Below are positions 1 through 9,708 of a DNA stretch of 64,000 bases, piece by piece. The stretch's first letter is position 1, and each line of letters starts with the position of its first letter. This DNA is from an uncultured Johnsonella sp. (GTDB taxonomy: Bacteria > Bacillota > Clostridia > Lachnospirales > Lachnospiraceae): NCBI GenBank assembly GCA_900766185.1, contig CAAFUL010000053.1, positions 1 through 64,000 of the forward strand, read 5' to 3'. The notes below the pieces were generated by a model, which had not been told where the DNA came from, ran no database searches, and saw nothing but the letters and a program-made list of their open reading frames with translations. A program made the position numbers and the translations under genes.

Positions 1-188
1 ATATACATGCTCTTACCTACAAAGATGTTACTAAACTTGTATCTCAAAAGAGAGATTGCCGGAACACCTTTTTCCTTTGTACCGTTACATTTTTTCAAAA
101 GTTTACCTAATTGATATTTTGCAAAAAACTTTTTTATATGATCAATTAAGGCTACCTCATCAGTGCTGTTTTGTGTTATAATGGACAT
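1..188 (-). CDS. Transposase N-terminus, IS4-family-like, cut by window edge
   Basis: An open frame of 62 residues starts at ATG 186-188 behind AAGGAG (about 198-203) and runs off the left edge. It reads MSIITQNSTDEVALIDHIKK and ends near an SNIFVGKSMY stretch. This is how IS4-type transposases of Clostridia usually begin, with a helical N-terminal domain ahead of the DDE core. The catalytic core lies outside the window, so activity and element type cannot be judged. It suggests an insertion sequence borders the accessory island. The family assignment is from memory of similar N-termini and is moderate. Confidence 0.65.
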   Translation of the reverse strand, partial: MSIITQNSTDEVALIDHIKKFFAKYQLGKLLKKCNGTKEKGVPAISLLRYKFSNIFVGKSMY

Positions 189-320
189 GGCATAAATCTC
201 CTTTGTTAGAATTTTTTCTGATAACTACATTATAGCAAAGATTTAGGTTTATGCCTTTTTTTATTGGCTGAAATATTGAATTTTCAATGTGCGTTACACC
301 TTAAAGGTGTGGGAAGTTTG

Positions 321-385
321 AATCACTTACTCAGAAAAATATTATGCTTTTTTTATATACTTACTTTATGAACGATGCACTAAAC
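321..385 (-). repeat. Half copy of a dispersed intergenic repeat
   Basis: Read on the minus strand, this stretch begins TAGTGCATCGTTC and ends near ATATTTTTCTGAGT. About 60 positions align, with scattered mismatches, to the left arm of the palindromic element at 20977-21141. Only one arm is present here. It lies between the transposase fragment and the GNAT gene. Confidence 0.65.
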
Positions 386-394
386 AGAAGTTTT

Positions 395-880
395 TTATAA
401 ATTGGAATTAAGAAGAGTGCAAATCATAATATAGTCTTCTTTATTTTCATTAAGAATCCTAAAACCGACTTTTTTATACATATCTACAGCATAATTTTCT
501 TTTTGAACGGATAATGATACCTGCTTATAGCCTTGCTCCTTTAATGCTTTAAGTATTTGTTTCATAAGTTTTGTTCCAATTCCCAAGCCTCTATATTCTT
601 TAAGAACAGAAATTGCAAGAGAAGGAGTTTCATAATCAATACGACCATAGTCATTAATTATACGAGTCCATACGGCTCCTACTATTGTCTCATCTATTTC
701 TGCAACATAGCACAAATCCGTATCTTTACCAAAATCCGAAACATATATTTGCAGCTCGGGCTCTTTTATAATCTCTTTAGGTACCGGCTCAACTCCTTTA
801 GGAATGAAAATAGCCTCATACAAAAATATGTCTAATACCTTAGCTTCACTTTGTTTTAATTTTCTTATTATATAATCCAT
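395..880 (-). CDS. GNAT family N-acetyltransferase
   Basis: This 161-residue protein is a single GNAT domain that would transfer acetyl from acetyl-CoA to an amine; the substrate is unknown. The acetyl-CoA pyrophosphate loop shows as YRGLGIGTKLM around residues 96-106. The strand before it (LAISVLKE) and the C-terminal MYKKVGFRI motif are also typical. The length is normal for a one-domain enzyme. The start ATG at 878-880 follows GGAGG at a good distance. It stands alone between a repeat fragment and decayed genes, so context gives no substrate. The family is sure; any specific function would be guesswork. Confidence 0.85.
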   Translation of the reverse strand: MDYIIRKLKQSEAKVLDIFLYEAIFIPKGVEPVPKEIIKEPELQIYVSDFGKDTDLCYVAEIDETIVGAVWTRIINDYGRIDYETPSLAISVLKEYRGLGIGTKLMKQILKALKEQGYKQVSLSVQKENYAVDMYKKVGFRILNENKEDYIMICTLLNSNL

Positions 881-959
881 ATAAACCTCCGATTTATTTT
901 TTATAAATCAGCTGTTATCCCACACATAAATTCCCCTCATAAGTACAAGTATTATTATT

Positions 960-1472
960 TTACATATTTTTTGCCAAGTCAAAACGTTTTTTTATCTTTT
1001 TTCCAAGTAGGATAAGCTTTTTGAGGATTTCATTTTGACAAATAAACATTACATAACTGTCGCTGTTAATATCCATAGCTCCTACACAAAAACCCTGTTT
1101 TTCCCATTTTTCATCTAAGATTTTACACCATGAGCTTATGTCTTCATCTTCGTTAAACCATTCTTTTTCTATATTTAACAGCCTTTTATCCGCCAAGTCC
1201 TTCATTTGTAGTATAAAATCTTCAAGATACTCTTTCCAATCAAGTTCGATAATATCTCCACTCTCAATAAGCTCATCTACCAAAGCGATCCATGCCAATC
1301 TACCCTCTTCTTCCGTTCCGTCAAATCCACGACCATCATACCTGTCTGCATTATTATCAAGGTAAAGTTTCGGTGAGTCAAAGCAGAAAGCAAGATTAGA
1401 AAGAGCTTCTTTATTTAATGTAAGTTGCTTTGTAATCTCCGTATATACAGCTTTATCAATTATATCATTCGT
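960..1472 (-). pseudogene. DUF6630-like gene, 5'-truncated
   Basis: The frame is open from 1472 to the stop at 960 (170 codons). No ATG, GTG or TTG occurs in it until the TTG at 1296-1298, so the normal start is gone. The C-terminal part (WCKILDEKWEKQGFCVGAMD, ending RFDLAKNM) matches my memory of the DUF6630 family, whose function is unknown. The part upstream of the TTG (around DGRGFDGTEEEGRLAW) is also family-like, so the true gene was longer. Upstream the frame meets TGA at 1473-1475, inside an ORF6N remnant, which marks a deletion or recombination joint. A short product from the TTG cannot be excluded. Confidence 0.65.
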
Positions 1473-1711
1473 TCAAGGTCACATTTTGTGACCTTGAAAG
1501 TTCAGATACTTCTTAGTCCATTAATCGGAACATAAAATCTTCATCAAATTTTTCAATATTCCTTTTTATTTGCTGATTAAAAGCCTTTGTTTCATAATCC
1601 ATAGATTTCGGCTAATTCAAAGTCCAGCATAACCTTTTATACCCTAATAATATAAATCTTTTTTACAAGGGATTCATGATTTACAATTATCATTTCATCT
1701 TTTTTATCCAT
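1470..1711 (-). pseudogene. ORF6N-domain gene remnant A (N-terminal part only)
   Basis: Read from ATG 1709-1711 the sequence gives MDKKDEMIIVNHESLVKK. An in-frame TAA then precedes MLDFELAEIYG. A one-base insertion shifts the frame, after which FNQQIKRNIEKFDEDF follows in another frame and ends in an RSQNVTL-like stretch. ORF6N proteins are phage or mobile-element regulators with a DNA-binding N-terminus. The intact order of these motifs across stops and a frameshift makes this a dead copy. It is closely related to remnant C at 8670-9708, and its 3' part is replaced by the DUF6630 fragment. Confidence 0.8.
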
Positions 1712-1846
1712 TTTTTTATCCTCTTTATTCAAATTTCCAAACAGTTCCTTCATAGACTATATTGTATCATACATATAATATCTTTCATCATAAAACCTTT
1801 GAAAAACTAAAAACCTTATAAGTATCCCTGGCAGACCACAAGACCA
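1531..1846. repeat. Direct repeat copy 1 (ORF6N N-terminus plus upstream region)
   Basis: This stretch aligns along its whole length with 9530-9842, including about 130 bp of non-coding sequence upstream of the ORF6N start. In both copies the similarity ends at the word agacca. Immediately beyond that point the other copy carries the end of the CRISPR array, while this copy has unrelated sequence. Confidence 0.75.
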
Positions 1847-1896
1847 CTCTTGTGTCAAGTATTAGATACATATTTTTTTCTTACATTAAATGAGTT

Positions 1897-4611
1897 CTAC
1901 TCCAAAACTTGAAATTTTTCCAAACTTCCTTCACCATTTTTCTCAAACAATTTTATATCTATACTTTTCATAACAAGTATTTTTCCATATTTAAATATAC
2001 CACCCAAATAGTTATAATAGCTTTTCGACCATGATTCCTGATGAGCATCTTCAAAAGTCTGATAATCTCCTATTATTTTTTTTACTTCTTCTTCAAAATC
2101 ACTCCCTGCATTTTTCAACCAATTAAGATCATCGACTAAAGAATAAGAAAACTTTATATACTGATAATCTTTACCAAACTGATAAAGAGTAATTTCATTA
2201 TTAACAATTGCATACACTGTATCCTCTGGAAAATTCAAATGTATTTTATTCATGAAATAAAAAAAGCATCGTCGCCTCCAACTACTTTTTTTATATTTAT
2301 ATTTTGGATACCTCTCTATACATATAAAGTTAAATATAGGCACAGGAAAATGATTAATGATGTTTTTATCTGAGTTGCATTCACCATAGGTTAATCCAAC
2401 CTCACTTTTATAAGAATCGACATGTTTTGTATCATATGACCACACAGAACTTCTATATTTTTCTAAAGCTTTATACTCTTCTTTTAAATCTAACAATAGA
2501 ACTCTTGTATCGAACCTTACCTCATCTTCCTTCTCCATCTCATTTTTGATTCGAATATATACCTTACCATTTTTATACGTCAATTGATTGTCAAGTAATT
2601 CTGTATACTTTCTGTCTACTGCATATTTTAGCCAACACTCATTGTAATCAGCGTTTAACTTCTTTTTTATCCACTCCATGTAATTTTCATTTGGATTTAA
2701 TAAAAAATCGTACACTTTTTTGATAATAGATAGTTTTATTTTTTTTAGTTCCTTATTATTTAAAGCATTGCCATATTCTGTGTTATCATTTGTGGTATAA
2801 AGACCACTCTCCAATTTGTGCAAATTATCATTAGAAAGTGTAATTTTTCTTTCACTCTCATACCTTACATAAACATAATTACATTTTTCATTAATTATTT
2901 GAGCTGAAAAAAGATCATCTTTTTCTTCATTATAATAAGTAGCTATTGCGAAGAACTTTTTCATAATAAGTTCAGATGAGAATAAAATTTTTTCATCTAA
3001 TGATAAATATGATTCAAGCAAATCCATTTTCTTCTCGGTAATTTCGCCATCCCATAAATCTGTTATATATAACAAATAGTATAGTTGCCCATTATTAGAA
3101 TATTTATATTTTTTTTCATACTTCTCAAATAAGTTAAATTCCCATTTTTGCTCATCATGGTTCTTATTATAATAATCAATTACTTTAAACTTTATAATTT
3201 GCTCTTTCAGTCTACACTTAAGATCTTTGCCTGAATTTCCCCATCTTATATCTTCTGTAACATCATCAATACTCATTACTTTAGTAAGATATTCATATAT
3301 GTCTTCCTTTCTCAATGCATTACAAATATAATGTGCAAAATCAAAATTTTCTTGTCTAACAGAAGTGTATCCAATATTTTCGAGAACATATTCTAATTTT
3401 TTCAAAGATTCCATTGATACATTACTATTTAAAAAAAGATAGAGCAAAAAGATTACAGCATATTTAGGGTCGCATATTCCTTTTTCAGTAGTATAAAAAA
3501 TATTTTTCCCTTGAAAAAAAGGTACTTGTTTTTCATTCCATGTACTTTCAAGAATTGGATACACTTTTATTAATTCGGGGTTTTTATATAACTCATCCAA
3601 AACTTTATGAATAAAATCAAAATATTTACCTATAACATTTTCATTTTCTTTATTGAAATAATACAATTTTTCATAATAATCTTCAAAGTTGTGAACATAT
3701 TTTCGGCTAATATCATCACCAAAAACATTGACTACTAAGTTATAAGAATTTAATAAAAACAGAATCGATTTTTGATTGATCTCTTCGGTTTTATCCTCCA
3801 ACTTTCTTGAACTATCTACGCTTTTATAAAATATATCGATATATTTTCTATCATACTGATCTGAAAAAAACTTTTCCTTTTTTCCTAAAGTAATTTCTAT
3901 TTTCTCCAAAAGAGATTTCACATTCTCAAAGTCTTCCAACATCTTTCCTCTTGCATTCAAAGAAATATAAGATGTACTGGAATTTAATTTTGCCCCCTCT
4001 TTACTTTCGATACAAATATCAAACACAACAAATTGCCTATATTTTAATTTGTTATAAAAAACTTTTACTTCTTCTTTTTTAATTTTATCATTTAACTTTT
4101 TTAATATTGATAAAACAGATTTGATTGTCATGTCATTATTCCAATCAACCTGAAACCACAGACGAGATTTCATTTCTCCAATAACATCTTTATCTGAATT
4201 TAGAATTTCACTTATATCCTCTGCTTTTTTTAAAATCATTTCAAAAAAACTTTTTGAAGTATCTTTTGTTTCATAACTAAAACTCTTAATATTTGAGTTA
4301 AAATCTTCAATATTCTCTCCCATTACTGCGCAATAATAAATTATTAAATATAGCAAAGTTAATCTTTGTTGACCATCAATCGGATAAAAAACATTATTTT
4401 CACTATAGCCATATATAATATTTAAATTGACTCTATCACGCTCATTTCTCAATGCCGTAAGAATATCATCTATCATTTTATTCGTCGTATTAATTATTCT
4501 TTGATCATGACACCCCTGAATATACTCTCTTTGAATAATAGGAATACAAATCTTATATTCACTCATAAATCTAAAGGCAGAATAATTTATCATTTCTTTT
4601 TCATCGCTCAT
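1897..4611 (-). CDS. DUF262 (GmrSD-like) protein, second gene of a pair
   Basis: This 904-residue protein has a DUF262 domain at its N-terminus, shown by IPIIQREYIQG near residue 24 and YPIDGQQRLTLLYL near residue 75. In GmrSD-type proteins the DGQQR motif belongs to an NTP-using, ParB/sulfiredoxin-like active site. The long C-terminal region (roughly 300-904) shows no HNH motif that I can see. It is rich in Lys, Tyr and Asn and matches no domain I recognise. The start ATG lies 7 nt after AGGAGG, and that Shine-Dalgarno overlaps the stop of the upstream DUF262-HNH gene, so the two are translationally coupled. A defence role is inferred from the family. Confidence 0.8.
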   Translation of the reverse strand: MSDEKEMINYSAFRFMSEYKICIPIIQREYIQGCHDQRIINTTNKMIDDILTALRNERDRVNLNIIYGYSENNVFYPIDGQQRLTLLYLIIYYCAVMGENIEDFNSNIKSFSYETKDTSKSFFEMILKKAEDISEILNSDKDVIGEMKSRLWFQVDWNNDMTIKSVLSILKKLNDKIKKEEVKVFYNKLKYRQFVVFDICIESKEGAKLNSSTSYISLNARGKMLEDFENVKSLLEKIEITLGKKEKFFSDQYDRKYIDIFYKSVDSSRKLEDKTEEINQKSILFLLNSYNLVVNVFGDDISRKYVHNFEDYYEKLYYFNKENENVIGKYFDFIHKVLDELYKNPELIKVYPILESTWNEKQVPFFQGKNIFYTTEKGICDPKYAVIFLLYLFLNSNVSMESLKKLEYVLENIGYTSVRQENFDFAHYICNALRKEDIYEYLTKVMSIDDVTEDIRWGNSGKDLKCRLKEQIIKFKVIDYYNKNHDEQKWEFNLFEKYEKKYKYSNNGQLYYLLYITDLWDGEITEKKMDLLESYLSLDEKILFSSELIMKKFFAIATYYNEEKDDLFSAQIINEKCNYVYVRYESERKITLSNDNLHKLESGLYTTNDNTEYGNALNNKELKKIKLSIIKKVYDFLLNPNENYMEWIKKKLNADYNECWLKYAVDRKYTELLDNQLTYKNGKVYIRIKNEMEKEDEVRFDTRVLLLDLKEEYKALEKYRSSVWSYDTKHVDSYKSEVGLTYGECNSDKNIINHFPVPIFNFICIERYPKYKYKKSSWRRRCFFYFMNKIHLNFPEDTVYAIVNNEITLYQFGKDYQYIKFSYSLVDDLNWLKNAGSDFEEEVKKIIGDYQTFEDAHQESWSKSYYNYLGGIFKYGKILVMKSIDIKLFEKNGEGSLEKFQVLE

Positions 4612-4622
4612 ATAAAAACCTC

Positions 4623-7202
4623 CTAGTCTTTAAAAAAACATTGTATTGTTTCTATCAGTTCTCTCAAATAAATGCATCTGCTTTTATAAAGCCAATATTT
4701 ATCTGTATCTTTATTTTTTGTATAAACATTTGAAAAAGTTAATATCGTAGATAGGGGAACAAATTCCCCTTTTTTCATTAAATTAAAAATTGCTACTTTT
4801 TTATCTGAAAAACTTTTATTTCCAACTGTATTATCTCCGTTTACTCTATTATCTAGGAGTGCAATATTCGCAATTGAGTTATCCAAAATTAATTCGTCGA
4901 AATTTTTTTTTAAGAAGTAATTGATTTCTTCTCTAATCTTGTCACGATAATTCATTATAATTCGATCTATCACATCCTCTTTTAAAATATCTAAATGATC
5001 TAAACAAACTTTATACAAGGTATTATTTATTTCACCTACCTCATCGGAAATACTTTCCTCAGTAATATCGCTAGGTGAATAAATTACCTCTGATTCGTAT
5101 TCGCTCTCTTCGATCTCTTGTTGTTTTATGATTTCAAATTTTGATTTTATTTTTCCAAGCTCCCTTTCTAGATTCATCGCTGTTTGAAGAACAAATTTAA
5201 AATCAAGCTTTTCAATTTTTTTTCTTAGATGTTCAACAAAATCCAAATTTATTTTTTCTTTAGATATATCAATAAGAGGAATAGAATATTCTAAAAAATC
5301 ACTCTTATTATTTTCGATACTCTCTTTTTTTTCATCAATAGTTATTCCTACTTTAGAATTTAATAACTTTCTACATTCTTCATATAGGTTTAATTTTTCT
5401 AAAAACTCAGATGCCTTAACTATTAAATACATTTTATTCGCAAATCTTTTTTCATACTCATCTTTGGACGATAATAATTCTTCTATTTTTTCTGTATTAT
5501 ATTCGAATTCAACTATTTCTTCTCCATTTATATTTTTTTTCTTATTTTCTAGAGCCTTAGGATAGACTTTACATTTTGTCATTATTTCATTGCTATTTTC
5601 TTTTTGTGTTGGAAATATTTCCTTTTCTTTTTGATAAATATAATTTATATATCTCAGAGCATATTCCTTTTTTAGTACAATTTTTTTATTTTTATTTAAA
5701 TTTGCTGTGATTAATGACAGAAACTCTTTTATTTCCGCTATATTACTACCATCTTCAAGTAAATTAAATTCAGGTTTTTGCGGAAATATATGCTCTGCCG
5801 TCCATGTCTTGGATTTATATTCTAAAAAATTATATCGATTTCCAACTCCTTGAGTTGAGCTAATTAAAATAACATTATATAGCAATAGCAAATTAAGCAT
5901 TTCTTTTTTTGAATCCTCATAATTTACACTTAGAATTTTATTTTTAATTCCGTCTTCACTAAAAACCATTTCTTTTATCTTTGTTTTGATTAATCTTTCA
6001 CGATCATTTCTATTTTTCTCTAATAATTCATAGAATAATTGAAATGAATTCAAATACACATTTTCATTTATGCTATCATTATAATAAACATAATAAGAAA
6101 TATAATTATAAAGATTTTTATCCCCTAGATAATCTATACTTCTTCCATCGTTATGATACAAAGATTTGATTTCTTTAAATAAACAATATACCTCCTCCAT
6201 TATGGAAATAGAAGATTTCTCTTTATTAGAATATTTTTCTTCCTTCAACCCTTTTAAATACGAAACAAAAGAATCATATAAAACAAAGTCACCTCTAAAT
6301 CTGTCCATATACAATTCATAATCTTTTCTTCCTAATTTTTGCTTAAATAAATAAAATTGAAGAATATACTCTATTCTATTGATATCATTACTGCCCACTC
6401 TATACTGATTCTTATGAGGAATAAAAGCCCAAAAATCAGCAAAATGTAATGTATGTTCTATCTCAGCCCATAGTTTTATTACTTCTCGTTGTTTATTTTC
6501 TATTTTCAATAATGATACATTACTTGTAAATGATTCATCTATATTTTTATAATTTAAAATTTCCGATTTGATAAGTTCAGCATTATTTAATGGAATTTTC
6601 CCCATATTTATTTTTCCAAATTTATCAATCAAATCCTTTTTAGACTGATACTCTAAAACAGTCCATATAAACTTTGCTTTCATGAATTTATCTTTTAGCT
6701 TTGTTATTTCAAATTGTTCGCTATCTTTTTGCTTATCTATCTCATTGTTTATTCCTATGTATGATGCAATCATGTATTCAAAATCCAAATTCATTTCTTT
6801 TTTTAAATTTTCCCATTCTTCCCGGACTTCAGCACTCGATACCTCTCCCTTATAGGAAAAAAGAAAATCTAAAAATTCTCCACTCGTCTCCCTACTTTCA
6901 TATTGTATCTTAATATTGAATTTTTCTTCTTCAATATTTCTATATAAAACCGCTAGAATAATATACATCGCTGTAAGTCTTTGTTGACCATCAACAACAA
7001 CATACTCCTTAGAACACTTCTCCTCTTTGCTGTTTTTTCCAAGACAAAGAGAATGTAACAAATACCCTTCCTCATTTTCTAATATATCATTAAATAAATT
7101 TATAATATTCTCTTCACTCCATCTGTAACCCCTTTGAAAGGATGGAATTATAAAGTTAATACCTGCCATATTTTCAATTGATTTAAATATTAATTCTTCC
7201 AT
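4623..7202 (-). CDS. DUF262 plus HNH (DUF1524-like) nuclease, first gene of a pair
   Basis: This 859-residue protein carries DUF262 motifs FIIPSFQRGYRW near residue 17 and VVVDGQQRLTAMYI near residue 69. An HNH-type motif, WTAEHIFPQ, has its Glu-His at residues 470-471 and is followed by a TANLNKNKK segment, as in DUF1524 domains. The layout resembles GmrSD and SspE type IV restriction proteins, which cut modified phage DNA and sense it through NTP hydrolysis in the DUF262 part. A further ~250 residues after the HNH region are unassigned. The start ATG follows AAAGG. The gene is directly coupled to the second DUF262 gene. Family call is firm; target DNA is unknown. Confidence 0.85.
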   Translation of the reverse strand: MEELIFKSIENMAGINFIIPSFQRGYRWSEENIINLFNDILENEEGYLLHSLCLGKNSKEEKCSKEYVVVDGQQRLTAMYIILAVLYRNIEEEKFNIKIQYESRETSGEFLDFLFSYKGEVSSAEVREEWENLKKEMNLDFEYMIASYIGINNEIDKQKDSEQFEITKLKDKFMKAKFIWTVLEYQSKKDLIDKFGKINMGKIPLNNAELIKSEILNYKNIDESFTSNVSLLKIENKQREVIKLWAEIEHTLHFADFWAFIPHKNQYRVGSNDINRIEYILQFYLFKQKLGRKDYELYMDRFRGDFVLYDSFVSYLKGLKEEKYSNKEKSSISIMEEVYCLFKEIKSLYHNDGRSIDYLGDKNLYNYISYYVYYNDSINENVYLNSFQLFYELLEKNRNDRERLIKTKIKEMVFSEDGIKNKILSVNYEDSKKEMLNLLLLYNVILISSTQGVGNRYNFLEYKSKTWTAEHIFPQKPEFNLLEDGSNIAEIKEFLSLITANLNKNKKIVLKKEYALRYINYIYQKEKEIFPTQKENSNEIMTKCKVYPKALENKKKNINGEEIVEFEYNTEKIEELLSSKDEYEKRFANKMYLIVKASEFLEKLNLYEECRKLLNSKVGITIDEKKESIENNKSDFLEYSIPLIDISKEKINLDFVEHLRKKIEKLDFKFVLQTAMNLERELGKIKSKFEIIKQQEIEESEYESEVIYSPSDITEESISDEVGEINNTLYKVCLDHLDILKEDVIDRIIMNYRDKIREEINYFLKKNFDELILDNSIANIALLDNRVNGDNTVGNKSFSDKKVAIFNLMKKGEFVPLSTILTFSNVYTKNKDTDKYWLYKSRCIYLRELIETIQCFFKD

Positions 7203-7255
7203 TCTTCTTGCCTTTCTTTGTTAATCCCATTAAATTTCCAATCCATTTTTTACTT

Positions 7256-7540
7256 CTATTTTAACTTCAACATCGGATTTTTCAAGAGGTTGTTGATAAG
7301 GTCGGTATAAATCATCCAATCGACCACTTCCGTTATGCTTGTGATTCTTTGACCTGCATCTTTGGAGGACGCTCCGCAATGATAGATTCTCTGATGTTCG
7401 GTATTCCAGTCGATAATAATGTATCTGTCATGAAACTCTCCACCTGATTTTTGGACTGTGATCTTTCTAAACGGATATTCGTGGCAAAAACCCTGATGTT
7501 CAAGGATATGAAATCCTTTGGCAATCTTACCGCTCACCAT
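7256..7540 (-). pseudogene. ORF6N-associated C-terminal remnant B
   Basis: About 94 codons encode the conserved C-terminal region of the same ORF6N protein family, with FHDRYIIIDWNTEHQRIYHC and SSKDAGQRITSITEV. The DNA is very similar along its length to 8670-8950 in remnant C. The N-terminal domain is missing, and its place is taken by the unrelated gene at 7609-8604. It could be expressed as a small protein, but the missing start region argues for a remnant. It lies just upstream of the DUF262-HNH gene. Confidence 0.75.
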
Positions 7541-7608
7541 CTCAACGCAATAAGTATAACTATAAATCTTTACAGTGTAAAACTGTAATAAAGTTATTCC
7601 TTAATACT

Positions 7609-8604
7609 CTATTTAATTTCACATTCAGGTTTACACTTGAGTACATTACGCTTGCTATTTAGTGCTGCTATATCTTGCTCAATCTTTTCAAAAGTTTCTT
7701 TGGGTAAACGGATACCATTAGCATAAGACCATGACCCATCTGACTTCCTTTCACCAAAACTGAAAGGTCGTAAATATCGCTCCAAAAAATATGTTATCCA
7801 CGCATAATCTCCAACTCCCGAATGAATATATAAATTGCTCCATTTATAAATTCTCTCAATACTTGTCAATTTCCCTGGATAAACAATATCATTATATTTT
7901 TTTAATATATCAAAAACGCGCGACAAATCTAAAGGATAAATATTTCCATTTGTATCAATCAAAGCCAATGCGGCAAATGCACGTCGCATTCTTAACTCTA
8001 TCATCTGTCGAACAACTGCAATGGAAGCATCAATTTCAATATCTGCAAATGAATGAAAAGAGGCTCTACCATATGCTGATTGCCTCAATACATTATGCAA
8101 TGACATTGTGTGTATTGGTCTATGTGGATTTGAACAATGTTTGTTACTATTTTTTATATTATTTTCATATTCATTTATAAGCTGGTCAATATCAAGCATT
8201 ATATACTTCAATATATGATAATAATTATTTTTGACTAATGCAGGTGCTAACTTTAACTTTTCATACAAGTCTTGAGTAAAAATAAACTTCAAAATATCAA
8301 TTGCACATTTTCCATTTGCATTATAATAATCATTTTGTTTCTTTTTCTTTATTCTTTCCTTATTTGTTTTAGCTAAAATGCTGTCTATGACTTCATCATC
8401 ACTATAATTACACCATTTTTTCAATTGAAGACTTTTTAATAAATGTTCTTCAATCTCCTCAAATTCATTATTCAACATATATTCAAAATATTCCATGAAC
8501 GTCACACTCATATTTTGAACAACTTCATGGGGCGTACATTCTTTATCTTCTTCAACACAAGTCATCAGCAGATAATCCCCATACTCAACCTTTCTTCTAT
8601 CCAT
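7609..8604 (-). CDS. Unrecognised 331-residue protein in the ORF6N/DUF262 island
   Basis: I do not recognise this protein. The frame is intact, and its ATG at 8602-8604 follows GAGGAG with 5 nt spacing. Residues 1-150 are acidic then lysine-rich and helical. The C-terminal half has aromatic and basic stretches such as MIELRMRRAFAAL and RIYKWSNLYIHSG. The N-x-x-x-H in the second stretch recalls HEPN ribonuclease signatures only loosely; the expected Arg is not in place. No signal peptide or membrane segment is visible. It sits exactly between ORF6N remnants B and C, so it looks like cargo, possibly a toxin or defence effector. That role is inference. Confidence 0.6.
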   Translation of the reverse strand: MDRRKVEYGDYLLMTCVEEDKECTPHEVVQNMSVTFMEYFEYMLNNEFEEIEEHLLKSLQLKKWCNYSDDEVIDSILAKTNKERIKKKKQNDYYNANGKCAIDILKFIFTQDLYEKLKLAPALVKNNYYHILKYIMLDIDQLINEYENNIKNSNKHCSNPHRPIHTMSLHNVLRQSAYGRASFHSFADIEIDASIAVVRQMIELRMRRAFAALALIDTNGNIYPLDLSRVFDILKKYNDIVYPGKLTSIERIYKWSNLYIHSGVGDYAWITYFLERYLRPFSFGERKSDGSWSYANGIRLPKETFEKIEQDIAALNSKRNVLKCKPECEIK

Positions 8605-8669
8605 TTTTTCTCCTCATACCAGTTTACTTATGCTTATTTCACATAACACTAAAACTTAATCTCATCTTC

Positions 8670-9708
8670 TTATTTTAACTTCAACACCGAATTTTTCAAG
8701 AGGTTATTGATAAGGTCGGTGTAAATCATCTGATCGACGACTTCCGTTATGCTTGTAATTCTTTGACCTGCATCTTTGGAAGACGCTCTGCAATGATAGA
8801 TTCGCTGATACTTAGTATTCCAGTCGATAATAATATATCTGTCGTGAAACTCTACGCCGGATTTTTGAAATTTTATCTTTCTAAAAGGATATTCTTCGCA
8901 AAGATCCTGATATTCAATGGTATGAAGTCCTTTGCCGATATTATCGCTGAATATAATGACCTCTACTGATGAAGAGACATCTTTCAGTAATACTAAAGTT
9001 TTCACTCCTATGTAGTTATCTACAATATAAATACTCTTTTTTGCTATGCTGTAAATGTCTTTATATGCAAGATTTGCTTCGATAGGCTGTCCGTTCAAAA
9101 GTAAAAATCAGTATTTGAGCTGTGGATTATTGAGGTCAAGAATCAGGTCAGACAGTTCGGATTTATGTACCACATTATTTAAGGTGTCCATAACTTCCGC
9201 CACCTGATCTTCGACATCTCTTAAAGCTCGTCTTAAATCTTGCATTTCTACAACATTACTTGTAATCTGCATCGAAAGCTGTAAAAAACTCTCTTTTACC
9301 AATCAACCCTTGATTTTCTACAATTTAGTCTTTCATTTGCTTGAAAGTGCAAATCAAGGCTTTACTCTGCTTGACTGCAAGCTCTCCTTTGAGAACTGTC
9401 ATCAGCATATAGATTCCCTGCTCGGTAAAGGCAAAAGGTAGGTATCTTCTACCTCCGGAACCTGTTTCCGATTTTGAGGTCAAATTTTTTGACCTCAAAA
9501 ATTCCCATTCTTCTTTTGTGAGTTGAAATCTAAAATCATCGTCAAATTTTTCGATATTATTTTTAACTTGCTGATTAAAAGTTTTGGTTTCATATCCATA
9601 GATTTCCGCTAATTCAAAATCAAGCATAACCTTTTGTCCTCAGATTGTATAAATCTTCCTTATAATAGAATCCTAATTTACAATCATCATTTTATCTTGT
9701 TTATCCAT
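8670..9708 (-). pseudogene. ORF6N-domain gene, full-length but inactivated (remnant C)
   Basis: From ATG 9706-9708 the sequence follows a complete ORF6N-type protein. The N-terminus is interrupted by TAG and TGA, then comes MLDFELAEIYGYETK and the domain core to FKQMKD. A TAA, a frameshift, a central piece (HKSELSDLILDLNNPQ) and another TGA precede the C-terminal region with FHDRYIIIDWN and SSKDAGQRITSI. At least five lesions mean no normal product. The intact protein would have been a phage or element regulator with a C-terminal domain whose HDR...D pattern recalls phospholipase-D folds (weak). It lies directly beside the leader-distal end of the CRISPR array. Confidence 0.85.
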
